A stretch of 64,000 nt of DNA from Streptomyces odontomachi (GCF_024435355.1 NZ_JAMJWG010000008.1:1-64000), one strand, 5' to 3'. Positions 7,774-16,809 are shown, counted from the stretch's first letter. The notes: generated by a model not told the origin, from the letters alone. Made by a program: numbers and translations.

Positions 7774-9873
7774 TCAGGTCGTCGTGCAGACGGTTCCGTT
7801 GAGCCGGAACACCGTGGGCGGCGGGTTGGCGCCGTTGTTCGCGGCGGTGAAGCCGAAGGACACCGAGTTACCGCCGTTGGCGGCCAGCTCGCCGTTCCAG
7901 TCCACGGGGGTGGCCACGTTGGTCTCCCCCTGCTTGGTGATGTTCGCGTTCCAGAAGCCGGTGATCGACTCGCTGGTGGTCGGGAACGCGAAGGAGAGCG
8001 ACCAGCCCGTGATCGGACTCGGGCCGGTGTTGGTGACGCTCACCTCGGCGTTGAAGCCGTTGCCCCACCCGCCGAGCACCCGGTACGACACCTTGCAGGT
8101 CGAGTCGGCGGGCGTGCCGGTGCGCACCGTCACCGGCGCTGAGGAACGCGAGAGGTGTCCGTTCGCGTCGCGGGCCAGCACGTTCCAGGTGAAGGTGGAG
8201 CCCGGCGTCAGGTTGTACACGGTCGCCGAGGTGCCGGTGGTGGTGGCCAGCAGCTCGCTGGTGGTGCCCACCTGCCGGTAGATCTCGTAGCGGTCGACGG
8301 TGCCGCCGGTCGAGGGCGACCACGACACGGTGGCCGAGGTGTCGCCGGCCGCGGTCACCTTGGGTGCTCCCGGCGCGCTCAGCGCGGAGCCGGTGCCGGA
8401 CTTCGGGTGCAGCGTGACGGTGGTGATGGAGTACGGCGGCAGCGTCTGGGTGGTGGCGTCGCCCGTGCTGGTCTCGATCGAGGTGCCCTGGTCACGGTAG
8501 GTGGCGACGGTCGCCGACGACCCGCTCGGGGTGAACCCCTGGTAGTCCAGGGCGACGGTCTGCGCCGCCGACGGGTCCTTGTTGATCAGCATCACGCTCA
8601 GGTCGCCGTTGGCCCGGTGCACCGCGTGCGCGGCCACCTGCTTGCTGCTCGAACCGGCGCCGACGAGCTGGTCACCGGGGCGGCCGAGCTGGCTGAGCAT
8701 CTGGATCCCGTAGTACGGCGGGAACGGCGTGTTCAGCGCCGGCTCGCACCCCGCGTCGGTGCAGCCGCCGCTGGAGAGCAGGCCCATGTCGCCGTAGTCG
8801 GTGGAACCGTTGGGACCGGCGCCGATGGTGCCCACGCCGTTGTGGGTGTTCCACCAGTCGACGGTGAAGACCCCGTTGCTCAGCGCGGTGGCGTAGGTGT
8901 CCGCGGCGAACAGCGCGTTGGCCTGGGTGTCCATGAACGCGTTGCCGTTGGTCTCGGTCAGCGCGATCGGCATGTCACCCGCGCCGGCCGCGTGGAGCTG
9001 GTCGCGCAGCTGCTGGAGTTCGCCGCCGAGCTGCGAGGAGGGGGTGTCGAGCATCTGGTCGGCGCTGGAGCCGCCCGGGTACCAGTGCACGATCACGAAG
9101 TCGGCCTTGCCGGCGATGATCGGGATGACCGTGTGGTTCCAGTCCGCCGTGTCCGACCCGCCGAGCACTCCGTCGGGCCAGTTGCCGGGGGTGGTCAGGA
9201 CCGCGCCGACCTTGATGGTGGGATCCACGGCCTTCATCGCCGTGATGTAGTCGACCATGTTGTGCGCGTACGCGGCGGGGGACTTGTCGGCGTGCTCGTC
9301 GGCTTCCCAGCCGCTGCCGTAGTAGCCGTTGCCGTACAGCTCGTTGCCGACTTCCCAGTACTTGGCGCCGTAGCCCTTGGTGACGTTGGCGTACTCGACC
9401 CAGTCGGCGGCCTCCTGCGGGGTGCCGGAGCCGTAGTCGGCGATCAGGATGGGCTGGGCGCCGATCTTCTTGACGCTGCCCATGAAGGCGTCGAAGTCGG
9501 TACCGGGTGCCACGTAGCCACCCGGGGCGGTGTTGGTCTTCCAGTGGTAGATGTCCCCGTAGGAGCCGCCGGGGTAGCGCAGCATCCCGACATTGGCGGC
9601 CTTGAGCAGGTCCTGCGTCGTCGAGGAGTTCATCTCCGCGTCCCACACCGCGCTGTTGAGCCCGTACGCGGTGTCGGGGATGGTGCCCAGGCCCTCGCCC
9701 GCGTTGACGGTGACGTCCACGGCGGCGGTCGAGCCGGCCGCCTCCGCCTGCACCGCCTGAGCCTGCACCGCCCCGCCGGCGGTCAGCAGCGCGGCGCCGA
9801 GAGCGGCGGCCGAGAGCGCGGCGACGAGACGTGGACGCCAGGGTCTCCAACGGGTGGATGGCACAGGTCGCAT
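7774..9873 (-). CDS. Secreted clan GH-A alpha-L-arabinofuranosidase-like hydrolase with Fn3 and CBM2 domains
   Basis: 699 residues. An Arg-rich N-terminus and a hydrophobic stretch ending near AVQAQAVQA form a signal peptide. Residues about 50-490 resemble GH51-type arabinofuranosidases: YWEVGNELYG supplies a likely acid/base (E178) and IALTETNGNAF the nucleophile (E307), the usual asparagine-glutamate and second-glutamate pattern of clan GH-A. Then come a fibronectin type III domain (about 505-590) and a cellulose-binding CBM2 (CKVSYRVLGGWGNGFNAEVS to the end). ATG 9871-9873 was preferred to GTG 9880-9882 because GGAAGG is 8 bases upstream of the ATG. A perfect CebR-type box sits at the predicted transcription start, linking the gene to cellulose/cello-oligosaccharide control. 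The precise GH family (51 or a relative) is inferred. Confidence 0.8.
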   Translation of the reverse strand: MRPVPSTRWRPWRPRLVAALSAAALGAALLTAGGAVQAQAVQAEAAGSTAAVDVTVNAGEGLGTIPDTAYGLNSAVWDAEMNSSTTQDLLKAANVGMLRYPGGSYGDIYHWKTNTAPGGYVAPGTDFDAFMGSVKKIGAQPILIADYGSGTPQEAADWVEYANVTKGYGAKYWEVGNELYGNGYYGSGWEADEHADKSPAAYAHNMVDYITAMKAVDPTIKVGAVLTTPGNWPDGVLGGSDTADWNHTVIPIIAGKADFVIVHWYPGGSSADQMLDTPSSQLGGELQQLRDQLHAAGAGDMPIALTETNGNAFMDTQANALFAADTYATALSNGVFTVDWWNTHNGVGTIGAGPNGSTDYGDMGLLSSGGCTDAGCEPALNTPFPPYYGIQMLSQLGRPGDQLVGAGSSSKQVAAHAVHRANGDLSVMLINKDPSAAQTVALDYQGFTPSGSSATVATYRDQGTSIETSTGDATTQTLPPYSITTVTLHPKSGTGSALSAPGAPKVTAAGDTSATVSWSPSTGGTVDRYEIYRQVGTTSELLATTTGTSATVYNLTPGSTFTWNVLARDANGHLSRSSAPVTVRTGTPADSTCKVSYRVLGGWGNGFNAEVSVTNTGPSPITGWSLSFAFPTTSESITGFWNANITKQGETNVATPVDWNGELAANGGNSVSFGFTAANNGANPPPTVFRLNGTVCTTT

Positions 9874-9974
9874 GGAGCTCACCTTCCGGTAGGCGGATGA
9901 CTGCGAGAGATCTCGAAGAGGGTGCGGAGCGAGAGGTGCGAAGCGAGTTCGACGAGCGTTCGACCCACGAGATC

Positions 9975-9988
9975 TGGGAGCGCTCCCA
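9975..9988. promoter_or_regulatory. CebR-type operator
   Basis: TGGGAGCGCTCCCA is a perfect 14-bp palindrome identical to the binding site of CebR, the LacI-family repressor released by cellobiose/cellotriose in Streptomyces. It lies just downstream of the predicted -10 box of the CBM2 hydrolase gene, so bound repressor would block transcription start. Confidence 0.9.
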
Positions 9989-9989
9989 C

Positions 9990-10018
9990 AGGGTCAGGGG
10001 GGAAGGGGACCTTGTCAA
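9990..10018 (-). promoter_or_regulatory. Promoter of the CBM2 hydrolase gene
   Basis: On the reverse strand TTGACA (10018-10013) and GACCCT (9995-9990) are 17 bp apart. The -10 is a weak match, but the -35 is perfect and the CebR box follows at once, giving a leader of about 110 nt. Confidence 0.6.
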
Positions 10019-10063
10019 CATGTCGCGTTCATCACGGTGTTGGACCCGGGCACCCCGCCCCCG

Positions 10064-10653
10064 TCAACCGCCCTCCGACTCCCCCAGCCCCTCGGTCTCC
10101 CCGAGCTCCTCGATCTCCTCCAGCCCCTCGGCCTCCCCGAGATCCTCCGTGGAGACGACGTTGTCCCGCACGATCAGCCGCCAGTGGTCGTCGTACTCCT
10201 CACCCTGCGCATCGATCTCGCCGTTCAACACATGGTCGAAGGTGAACTCGACGAAGTACGCAGCGACGTCGGCCGAAGCACGGGAAGCGGCTGCGCCGGG
10301 GGCGAGGAAGTGGTCGACGAGGTACGCCATCCAGTCGTCCCCGTAGGAGAACTTCTCCGCGCCGTTCCACTCTCCCCCACTGCCTCAACGGCGTGGGTGG
10401 TACCCCCAGCCGTACCGTCGTCCGTCGGCTCCCACTTGCACCACAGCCCCGGCTGCCCCTCGGGCGGCTCGTTGTACTCGACGATGTCCGGGTCATGCCC
10501 CTGCCCCGCGTAGCCGGTGCCGTCGACGTAGTACGGACCCTTGCCGCGCCGCATGCGGCGGCTGTCGGCGAACTTCCTCAAGTACGCGATCTCCGCCTCG
10601 TTCAGCGGCGGCGGGACGGCGATCCGTCCGGTGAACTCCGTGGTGTAACCCAT
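10064..10653 (-). pseudogene. Small conserved Streptomyces protein interrupted by a palindromic repeat
   Basis: From ATG 10651-10653 the frame encodes MGYTTEFTGRIAVPPPLNEAE through EGQPGLWCKWEPTDDGTA, a conserved Streptomyces protein of unknown function. The expected continuation (EWNGAEKFSYGDDWMAYLVD through DHWRLIVRDNVVSTEDLGEA) is present but in another frame, ending at 10064. A 35-bp GC-rich palindromic sequence at 10373-10407 separates the two parts. Because 35 is not a multiple of three, it breaks the frame. Without it the protein would be about 185 residues with an acidic Glu/Gly-rich tail. As it stands, translation would run into an aberrant Ser/Thr-rich tail ending at 10225. No function can be assigned. 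Confidence 0.75.
10373..10407. repeat. Short palindromic insertion element (SMR/MITE-like)
   Basis: The 35-bp segment starts tcccccac and ends gtaccccc; the inner arms (ccactgcc and ggcgtggg) are inverted with one mismatch around the loop tcaac. It resembles the small GC-rich palindromes scattered through Streptomyces genomes. Family homology outside the segment continues on both sides, so it looks like an insertion. No second copy was seen in the window. Confidence 0.6.
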
Positions 10654-10782
10654 GGCGCGCACGGTAACCGTGCGCACTGACAGCGAGCGCGGCGGCGGAC
10701 GCGGGCCGACGAGGACGGTTGAACCAGACGCGCACCGCCACCCCACCTTCCGATCAGACCAACAGATTCAGACACTCCACAA

Positions 10783-10795
10783 ATCTCGAGGAGAT
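10783..10795. promoter_or_regulatory. Inverted repeat upstream of the GH54 promoter
   Basis: ATCTC-gag-GAGAT lies 15 bp upstream of the -35 element of the GH54 gene. Its position suits an operator or activator site, but the short arms could occur by chance. Confidence 0.35.
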
Positions 10796-10810
10796 CGAAA
10801 GCAACAAACA

Positions 10811-10839
10811 TTGACACGAACCATCAGGGGGCTTACTTT
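10811..10839 (+). promoter_or_regulatory. Promoter of the GH54 gene
   Basis: TTGACA (10811-10816) and TACTTT (10834-10839) are 17 bp apart, one of the best consensus promoters in the window. Transcription should start near 10846, giving a leader of about 87 nt before ATG 10933. Confidence 0.75.
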
Positions 10840-10932
10840 CCGGTCCAGACCATCATCCGACCCATCGAACAGCGCGTGAACTCCACGACGGACAGGCCGC
10901 TTTCGGCCTGTGCCCCACACCCCGGGAGCCCC

Positions 10933-12447
10933 ATGATGCGCAATCAGAGACCCCCTGCCGGCAAGGGCGACGCCCTTTCCGGTGCCGCGGCCCACGCGGT
11001 GCGCCGCGTTCGTAGAGCCCTGTTGTCCGCCGCGGCCGTTCTCGGACTGCTGCTCGGCGCACTGATCACGCTGCCCGGTGCCGCGCAGGCCGCCGACCCG
11101 CTGCCGTGTGACATCTACGGCAGCGCCGGCACCCCGTGCGTCGCCGCGCACAGCACCGTGCGTGCCCTGATCTCCTCCTACAACGGACCGTTGTACCAGG
11201 TCACCCGCGCCTCGGACGGGGCCAGGACCGACATCGGGCTGCTGTCGCAGGGGGGTTACGCCAACGCCGCCGCGCAGGACTCCTTCTGCAACGACACCAC
11301 GTGCAGCATCAGCAAGGTCTACGACCAGACCACCCGCCACAACGACCTCCTCCCGGGCCCGGCCGGCACCGCCGGGGGCGTCGACCGCGGTGCCGACGCG
11401 AGTGAGATCTCGGTGACCGCCGGCGGCCACAAGGTATACGGGATCTGGGTCTCGCCGGGCGTCGGCTACCGCTACACCGGGCGGGCCTCCGGTGTCGCCG
11501 TCGACGGCCAGGCGGAGGGCGCCTACATGGTGGCCAGCGGCACCCACGTCGGGTCGGACTGCTGCTTCGACTACGGCAACGCGGAGAGCACCCCGGCGGA
11601 CACCGGCAACGGCCACATGGACGCCGTCAGCATCGCCACCACCTGCTACTTCGCCCCGTGCACCGGCTCCGGGCCATGGGTGGAGGCCGACCTGGAGAAC
11701 GGCATGTTCCAGGGCGACAACGGCTCCAACACCGCGAACCTCGGCAACAACAGCACGTACGTCACCGCCGTCCTGAAGAACAACGGCCAGACGACCTACG
11801 CGCTCAAGGGCGGCAACTCGCAGAGCGGTGGCCTGACGACCTGGTGGGACGGCGGCCTGCCCACCCGGGGCGGCTACAAGCCGATGCAGCAGGAGGGCGG
11901 GATCATCCTGGGCACCGGCGGTGACAACAGCAACCGGAACCGGGGCACCTTCTTCGAGGGCGTGATGGTCTCGGGCTACCCGACGGACGCCGCCGAGAAC
12001 GCCGTGCAGGCCAACATCGTCTCGGTGGGCTACTCGGGCGAGACGAACGTCCCCAACGGCCCGCAGAGCACCATCAAGGGCCCGGGCGGCAAGTGCGTCG
12101 ACGTCGACGGCGACGACACCGGCACCAACCTCACCGCCGTCCAGCTCTGGGACTGCCAGAACTGGGCCGAGGACCAGTTCTGGCACCACCACGCCAACGG
12201 CTCCCTGAGCACCATCGGCCGCTGCCTCGACATCAACGGCAACGGCACCGCCAACGGCACCCAGGTGGAGCTCTGGGACTGCAACGGCGTGGGCGGCCAG
12301 GTGTGGCAGCAGCGCTCCGACGGCTCCCTGTACAACCCGCAGTCCGGCCGCTGCCTGGACTCCCCCAGCGGGGCCACCGCCAACGGCACCCGGTTGCAGA
12401 TCTGGGACTGCAACGGCTCTGCCGCACAGAAGTTCACCCTGGGCTAG
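10933..12447 (+). CDS. Secreted GH54 alpha-L-arabinofuranosidase with ricin-type CBM13
   Basis: 504 residues. A basic N-terminus (VRRVRRALLSAAAVLGLLLG) and cleavage after PGAAQA form a signal peptide. The mature protein starts like fungal AbfB enzymes (LPCDIYGSAGTPCVAAHST). It keeps DCCFDYGNAES, containing the glutamate expected to be the nucleophile, and GGIILGTGGDNS, containing the likely acid aspartate. Residues about 375-504 are a ricin B-type trefoil (CBM13) with repeated QLWDCQNW, ELWDCNG and QIWDCNG motifs. GH54 enzymes release arabinose from arabinoxylan and arabinan. Fungal members carry CBM42, so CBM13 here is a different domain partner. ATG 10933 was chosen over GTG 10876 because GGGAG precedes it and the signal peptide starts nearby. 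Confidence 0.85.
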   Translation: MMRNQRPPAGKGDALSGAAAHAVRRVRRALLSAAAVLGLLLGALITLPGAAQAADPLPCDIYGSAGTPCVAAHSTVRALISSYNGPLYQVTRASDGARTDIGLLSQGGYANAAAQDSFCNDTTCSISKVYDQTTRHNDLLPGPAGTAGGVDRGADASEISVTAGGHKVYGIWVSPGVGYRYTGRASGVAVDGQAEGAYMVASGTHVGSDCCFDYGNAESTPADTGNGHMDAVSIATTCYFAPCTGSGPWVEADLENGMFQGDNGSNTANLGNNSTYVTAVLKNNGQTTYALKGGNSQSGGLTTWWDGGLPTRGGYKPMQQEGGIILGTGGDNSNRNRGTFFEGVMVSGYPTDAAENAVQANIVSVGYSGETNVPNGPQSTIKGPGGKCVDVDGDDTGTNLTAVQLWDCQNWAEDQFWHHHANGSLSTIGRCLDINGNGTANGTQVELWDCNGVGGQVWQQRSDGSLYNPQSGRCLDSPSGATANGTRLQIWDCNGSAAQKFTLG

Positions 12448-12487
12448 GCCCCATCCGGCGGGTGGTCCAGCGGGTCACCCCGTACGC

Positions 12488-12526
12488 CCGGCCGGCCGTC
12501 CGGAACACCCGTGGACGGCCGGCCGG
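12488..12526 (+). terminator. Strong hairpin terminator after GH54
   Basis: CCGGCCGGCCGTCC (12488-12501) pairs perfectly with GGACGGCCGGCCGG (12513-12526) around an 11-base loop, 40 bp after the GH54 stop. A 14-bp all-GC-rich stem without a U-run is typical of Streptomyces terminators. Confidence 0.8.
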
Positions 12527-12614
12527 AAGCACGCGTGCCGCGCTGACGCGGTGCCGGGTACGCCGTACGCTGGGTCGCCGTGCGTGATGCCGAGGCGACC
12601 CGAGGTGATCGTCG

Positions 12615-13892
12615 ATGATCCGACAGTCGTTGTACCGCACCGTCGTTGCGGGACTGACCGCCGTGGCCGCCGTGGTGGGCCTCGCCGGCGTGACGGGCCC
12701 CGCGCGGGCCGCGGCGCCGCAGCGCACCCCGGTGGTGCTCTTTCCGGCCTATCACCTCACCAGGCTCGAGGTGACGGTGGACGGCCAGACCACGGCGCCG
12801 CACTGCCCCCGCTCCGGCAGCTTCGCCTTCTGGTACCAGAACGACCGGCCCAGCACCGCCTTCAGCCAGGCCTGCCAGGACGAGCTGCTGACGCTGCGGT
12901 ACGACCCCGACCCGGCGAAGCCGATGCCCCGGCGGTTCTCCGAGCAGCCCGGGGTGCGGGTGCGGATCGTCGACTACGGGCGGACGCGGAGCGCGCCGTT
13001 CTACGAGCCGATGTACCGCACGCTGGAGTCCGCCGGCTACGTGCGCGACAAGGACATCCGGGTCGCCGGCTACGACGCCCGGCTCACCCCGGACATGGGC
13101 GGGTTCCTCCAGCGCACCGAGCGGCTCGTCGAGGACACCTACCGGGCGAACGGCAACCGTCCGGTCCAGCTCGTCGGCCACTCCAACGGACCGGTCTACG
13201 CGCAGTACCTGCTGACGCACACCTCACGGGCCTGGCGGCAGAAGTACCTGCACGGCTTCACCCCGATCGCGGGCAACTTCCCCGGCCAGGGGCTGCTGTA
13301 CGCCGTGCTGTTCACCGGCCTGGACATCCAGGACTTCGGCTACCCGGCGACCGCGGCCGACGCCGCCGTCAGCGCGCGGCGGTACCTGACGACACCGTCG
13401 ACGTATCTGAGCGCGTCGGACCCGGAGGTGTTCGGCGACCGGGAGACGGTGATCGAGGACGCCTCGACCGGCCGCAGCTACACGCCGCGTGACTATCCGG
13501 CGCTGTTCGCCGACGCCCACCTGCCGTACGCGAAGCAGATCGCCGACCACTACCTCGGATTCGTACCGTTCACCGATCCCGGCTCCTTCCCCGACGTCGA
13601 CGTCTCCGCGGAGAAGGGGTCGGGGGTGTCCACCGTCGTCGGCGCCCGGCTGCCGGACCTCACCGCGGGACAGCTCGTCGCCCCGGACCGGTTCCTCACC
13701 CGCGACGGCGACGGCAACCAGGAGGACCTCACCAACGAGGCGGTGCTGGCCTGGCGGGCCATGCCGTGCCACCGCTTCACCCTCACCGACAACCCGGGCG
13801 TGGACCACTTCGCCCTGCCCGGCGACCCGAACGTGCTCGGCAGGCTGCTCACCGACCTCGCCCGGGAGCGCTCGCACTGCGGATGCGGATAG
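12615..13892 (+). CDS. Secreted LCAT-like alpha/beta-hydrolase (lipase/acyltransferase family)
   Basis: 425 residues with an N-terminal signal peptide (TVVAGLTAVAAVVGLAGVTG, cleavage after ARA). The fold resembles lecithin:cholesterol acyltransferase. The nucleophile elbow is VQLVGHSNGP (S190), and the order Ser - Asp - His can be completed by an Asp in RDGDGNQEDLTNE and His in NPGVDHFALPG near the C-terminus. Several cysteines and the terminal HCGCG suggest disulfide bonds, fitting secretion. Family members hydrolyse or transfer fatty acyl groups of phospholipids or other lipids outside the cell; the substrate here is unknown. ATG 12615 has GAGGTG about 8 bases upstream. The gene is single, between the GH54 terminator and the convergent amidase. 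Confidence 0.7.
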   Translation: MIRQSLYRTVVAGLTAVAAVVGLAGVTGPARAAAPQRTPVVLFPAYHLTRLEVTVDGQTTAPHCPRSGSFAFWYQNDRPSTAFSQACQDELLTLRYDPDPAKPMPRRFSEQPGVRVRIVDYGRTRSAPFYEPMYRTLESAGYVRDKDIRVAGYDARLTPDMGGFLQRTERLVEDTYRANGNRPVQLVGHSNGPVYAQYLLTHTSRAWRQKYLHGFTPIAGNFPGQGLLYAVLFTGLDIQDFGYPATAADAAVSARRYLTTPSTYLSASDPEVFGDRETVIEDASTGRSYTPRDYPALFADAHLPYAKQIADHYLGFVPFTDPGSFPDVDVSAEKGSGVSTVVGARLPDLTAGQLVAPDRFLTRDGDGNQEDLTNEAVLAWRAMPCHRFTLTDNPGVDHFALPGDPNVLGRLLTDLARERSHCGCG

Positions 13893-13929
13893 CGCGAGCG
13901 CACGCGGGCCGTCCGTGGGGCTCCTTCGG

Positions 13930-14997
13930 TCAGGGCGTGGCGAGTAGCCGGCTCCAGGTGTTGGACGCGACGACGCCGTCCGCCGGCAGGCCGCCGGCCG
14001 TCTGGAAGGCCTTCACCGCGGAGGCGGTGAGGGAACCGAAGACGCCGTCGGCGGTGAGGGAGCTGCCGTGCAGGTTCAGCAGCCGCTGGGCCGCGGTCAC
14101 CGCTGCGCCCGAGCTGCCGTTGCGGCGCGGCGGCACCAGCAGTTCCCAGGTGGTGGCTCCGGCGACACCGTCCACGGTGAGCCCGGCGGCCTTCTGGAAG
14201 TCCTCCACCGCCGAGGCGGTGGCCGGCCCGAAGTCACCGTCGACGCCGAGGGACCGGCCTGTCTGCGTGAGCAGGTATTGCAGGGCGCGGACGTTCTCAC
14301 CGTCGGTGCCCTGGCCGAGCGACGGCCAGACGCGACCGCCGGGGTCCACCTCGGCGGCGACGTCGAGCCGCAGCTGGGGCAGCATGCCGTAGAGGACGTC
14401 GCCGGGGCAGTCGGTGGTGGACAGGAAGTCCCGGTGGCCGTAGATCTCCGAGGCGCTGAGCCCGTACTGCCAGCAGATGTACGCGCACATGCCGGTGAGC
14501 GCGCCGTAGAGCACCGCCGGGGGCGCCTCGGTCATGTAGGTGCCGTTGTTCTCGATGCCGATGGCGGAGCTGTTCTGCCCGGGGCAGTGCGCACCGACGA
14601 CCATGTTGCTGCCGGCCTTCAGCCGTTCCAGGCTGCGGTGGCGACCTTCCATGATCACGCCGCTGCGGCTGATGGTGAAGTGCTGGCCGGAGTCGATCCA
14701 GCCGTTGTGGTCGATGTGCAGGTCCTGGATCTCCTTGGCGATGGCGAACGAATCCGCCTGCGTGGCATCCGGGGTGTTGGGGAAGTCGGTGTGGTGCACC
14801 AGGATCTTGTTCGGGTTGTTGCCGGCCAGGCTCACCGCCGAGGTGGGCGGCCGGGCGTTCCAGGCCGTGCAGTCGAAGATCTCGGGCGTGCCGGGGGCGG
14901 CGTGCGCCGGGGTGACGCTGAGGACTTCGAAACCGGTACCGACGCCGATGGCGACGGCACCGGCGAGGAAGGCGCGCCGGGGCAGGGCTGGTGTCAT
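13930..14997 (-). CDS. Secreted PGRP-type N-acetylmuramoyl-L-alanine amidase with two peptidoglycan-binding domains
   Basis: 355 residues with a Tat-like signal (PRRAFLAGAVAIG, cleavage after THPAHA-like ALSVTPAHA). Residues about 40-215 are an amidase_2/PGRP domain with the zinc ligands visible as KILVHHTDFPN, EIYGHRDFLS and TTDCPGDV. Two PG_binding_1 domains follow (QYLLTQTGRSLGVDGDFGPA and RLLNLHGSSLTADGVFG). The enzyme cuts the bond between muramic acid and the stem peptide of peptidoglycan, in cell-wall turnover or attack on other cells. ATG 14995-14997 is preceded by GGAGCTGAC, a good ribosome site. A longer frame upstream to 15081 has no signal and is rejected. It converges with the LCAT-like gene with only 37 bp between. 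Confidence 0.88.
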   Translation of the reverse strand: MTPALPRRAFLAGAVAIGVGTGFEVLSVTPAHAAPGTPEIFDCTAWNARPPTSAVSLAGNNPNKILVHHTDFPNTPDATQADSFAIAKEIQDLHIDHNGWIDSGQHFTISRSGVIMEGRHRSLERLKAGSNMVVGAHCPGQNSSAIGIENNGTYMTEAPPAVLYGALTGMCAYICWQYGLSASEIYGHRDFLSTTDCPGDVLYGMLPQLRLDVAAEVDPGGRVWPSLGQGTDGENVRALQYLLTQTGRSLGVDGDFGPATASAVEDFQKAAGLTVDGVAGATTWELLVPPRRNGSSGAAVTAAQRLLNLHGSSLTADGVFGSLTASAVKAFQTAGGLPADGVVASNTWSRLLATP

Positions 14998-15247
14998 GTC
15001 AGCTCCGTGAAACGGGAGGGGCTGATGCGAGAACCGTGCTGTTTGTGGTGCCGACGTGAAGGTATCCGGGCCGGGGCCCACCGCGATAGGTCCGGCGGCG
15101 CGTTTTTACGTCAACGGGCAGGTTGTCATGGATATTTGATGCCCTGTCGGGAAGATCGGCGGCGATTCCGGGCGCGGCGGGCCGAGGCGGTTCCCCGCGT
15201 CGTCGGCGAGGTCGCTCCGGCCCCTCGCTGAGGCTGCTCCGGTTCCC

Positions 15248-16669
15248 TCAGGTGCCCGGCGAGCCCTCCGGCACCATCGGGGGGTCGACGGGTGCCGCCA
15301 GGGCGGGGCGGAGCACGGCGCGGACCACCTTCGGCGCGAACAGGGCGGTGACCGGCGACGTGAGCGTCAGGACGGCGCGGAAGGCCTCGCCCACCACCGG
15401 GTCGCCGGGGTAGCGCTCCTGGATGCGTCGCAGGTACCAGCCGGTGGCGCGGTCCACGGCCCGCGGCGCGAGTGCGTTCCCCGTCGCGCCCGGCATCGCC
15501 TTGTCCGTCACGGCCGAGATGTCCCAGGCCTGCCGGGAGACGGCGAGCAGTGCCCGCTGCACCCGGCGCGTCGTCGGGGTGCGACGGGGGTCGGCCAGCG
15601 CGTCCCTTAGCGCGACGGCGCTCATGGCGGCGACCGAGACGCCCTGCCCGTAGACCGGGTTGAACGTGCACAGCGCGTCGCCGATCGCCAGGAAGCCCGC
15701 GGGCCGCCGGCCCGGCAGGTCGTAGCGGCGCCGTACGTTCGCGGTCTGCCGGAAGCCGAACACCGGCGACAGCGGCTCGGCGGTGCTCAGCCACTGGTGC
15801 ACGAACGGGTGCGGCAGCTTCTTCGCGTACGCCACGAACTCGTCCTGGTCCGTGGGCGGCTGGTCCCCGCGCAGTCCGGCGAGGGTCGCGGTGTAGCGCC
15901 CGTCCTCCATCGGCAGCAGGAGGCCCCCGTAGAGCTGCCTCGGATTCATGATCACGTAGAAGCCGAGGAAGTCGGTGCCGAGGGCGGCGCTCGGGTCGCG
16001 GTAGATGCGGGTGGCGTAGGCGAGGCCGGCGTCGATGACCTCCTCGGGCGCGCCCTCGGCGCCCAGCGCCGAGAGCCACTGGCCGGCCTTCGTGCCGCGC
16101 CCGGAGGCGTCCACGACCAGGTCGGCCGCCAGGTGCCGCGCCGCGCGCCCGGTGCCGTCGCCGCGCTTGCCCAGGAGCACCCCGCACACCCGGGAGGCGT
16201 CCCCCGACAGGCCGGTGACCTGTGCTCCCTCGATCACGGTGATGCTCTGGTCGGCGAGCACCCGCCGGCGTACCAGGTGTTCGAGCTGGACGCGTGAGCC
16301 GCTGTAGATGTACGCGCTCGCGGGCAGCCGCCGCAGCCAGCGGCCGTCCTGCCACTGCACCACGTCCGCCGGCAGGCCCACCCGTGGTGCGCCCGCCGCG
16401 CGCAGCTCGTCCATGAACCCGGGCAGCAGCACGTCGAGGGCGTCCTGGCCGCCCTCCAGCAGGACATGCGGATGACGGCTCTGCGGAACCCCGGAGCGCG
16501 GCTCGGGTCCCTCGGGGAGCCGGTCGCGCTCGACGATGGTCACCCGGTCGACGAACCCGGCGAGGACCCGGGCGGTGAGCAGCCCGGCGACGCTCGCCCC
16601 GACGACCACCGCGTGCCGCTGCCGCGCGCCGGCCGATCCCCGGGTGTCCGCCTTCGGTGCATCGATCAC
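15248..16669 (-). CDS. FAD-dependent monooxygenase/oxidoreductase (squalene-epoxidase-like)
   Basis: About 473 residues. The FAD-binding Rossmann motif is VVVGASVAGLLTARVLAGF near residue 20, followed by RSGVPQSRHPHVLLEGG and, near residue 305, the second FAD motif AIGDALCTFNPVYGQGVSVA. Class A flavoprotein hydroxylases and epoxidases share this pattern; the closest groups act on polyketide or terpenoid substrates. No substrate can be given. GTG 16667-16669 (VIDAPKADTRG) is the preferred start because GAGGGGCGG precedes it; the frame remains open upstream to 16780 without family-like sequence. The gene is divergent from the 2-aminobenzoate cluster and shares its 317-bp upstream region, so co-regulation is possible but unproven. 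Confidence 0.72.
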   Translation of the reverse strand: MIDAPKADTRGSAGARQRHAVVVGASVAGLLTARVLAGFVDRVTIVERDRLPEGPEPRSGVPQSRHPHVLLEGGQDALDVLLPGFMDELRAAGAPRVGLPADVVQWQDGRWLRRLPASAYIYSGSRVQLEHLVRRRVLADQSITVIEGAQVTGLSGDASRVCGVLLGKRGDGTGRAARHLAADLVVDASGRGTKAGQWLSALGAEGAPEEVIDAGLAYATRIYRDPSAALGTDFLGFYVIMNPRQLYGGLLLPMEDGRYTATLAGLRGDQPPTDQDEFVAYAKKLPHPFVHQWLSTAEPLSPVFGFRQTANVRRRYDLPGRRPAGFLAIGDALCTFNPVYGQGVSVAAMSAVALRDALADPRRTPTTRRVQRALLAVSRQAWDISAVTDKAMPGATGNALAPRAVDRATGWYLRRIQERYPGDPVVGEAFRAVLTLTSPVTALFAPKVVRAVLRPALAAPVDPPMVPEGSPGT

Positions 16670-16809
16670 GTCATCCGCCCCTCGGGGTCGGCGTTTTGGG
16701 CTGGGAAGTCCAGTATGGCAGCGGGAGCCGGCCACATCACGTAGGTTCTCGGCCTGTTGTAGCGGCTCCCGGTCAGGCACCCGGACGCCGGGCGAGGCCG
16801 GTCACGGCA

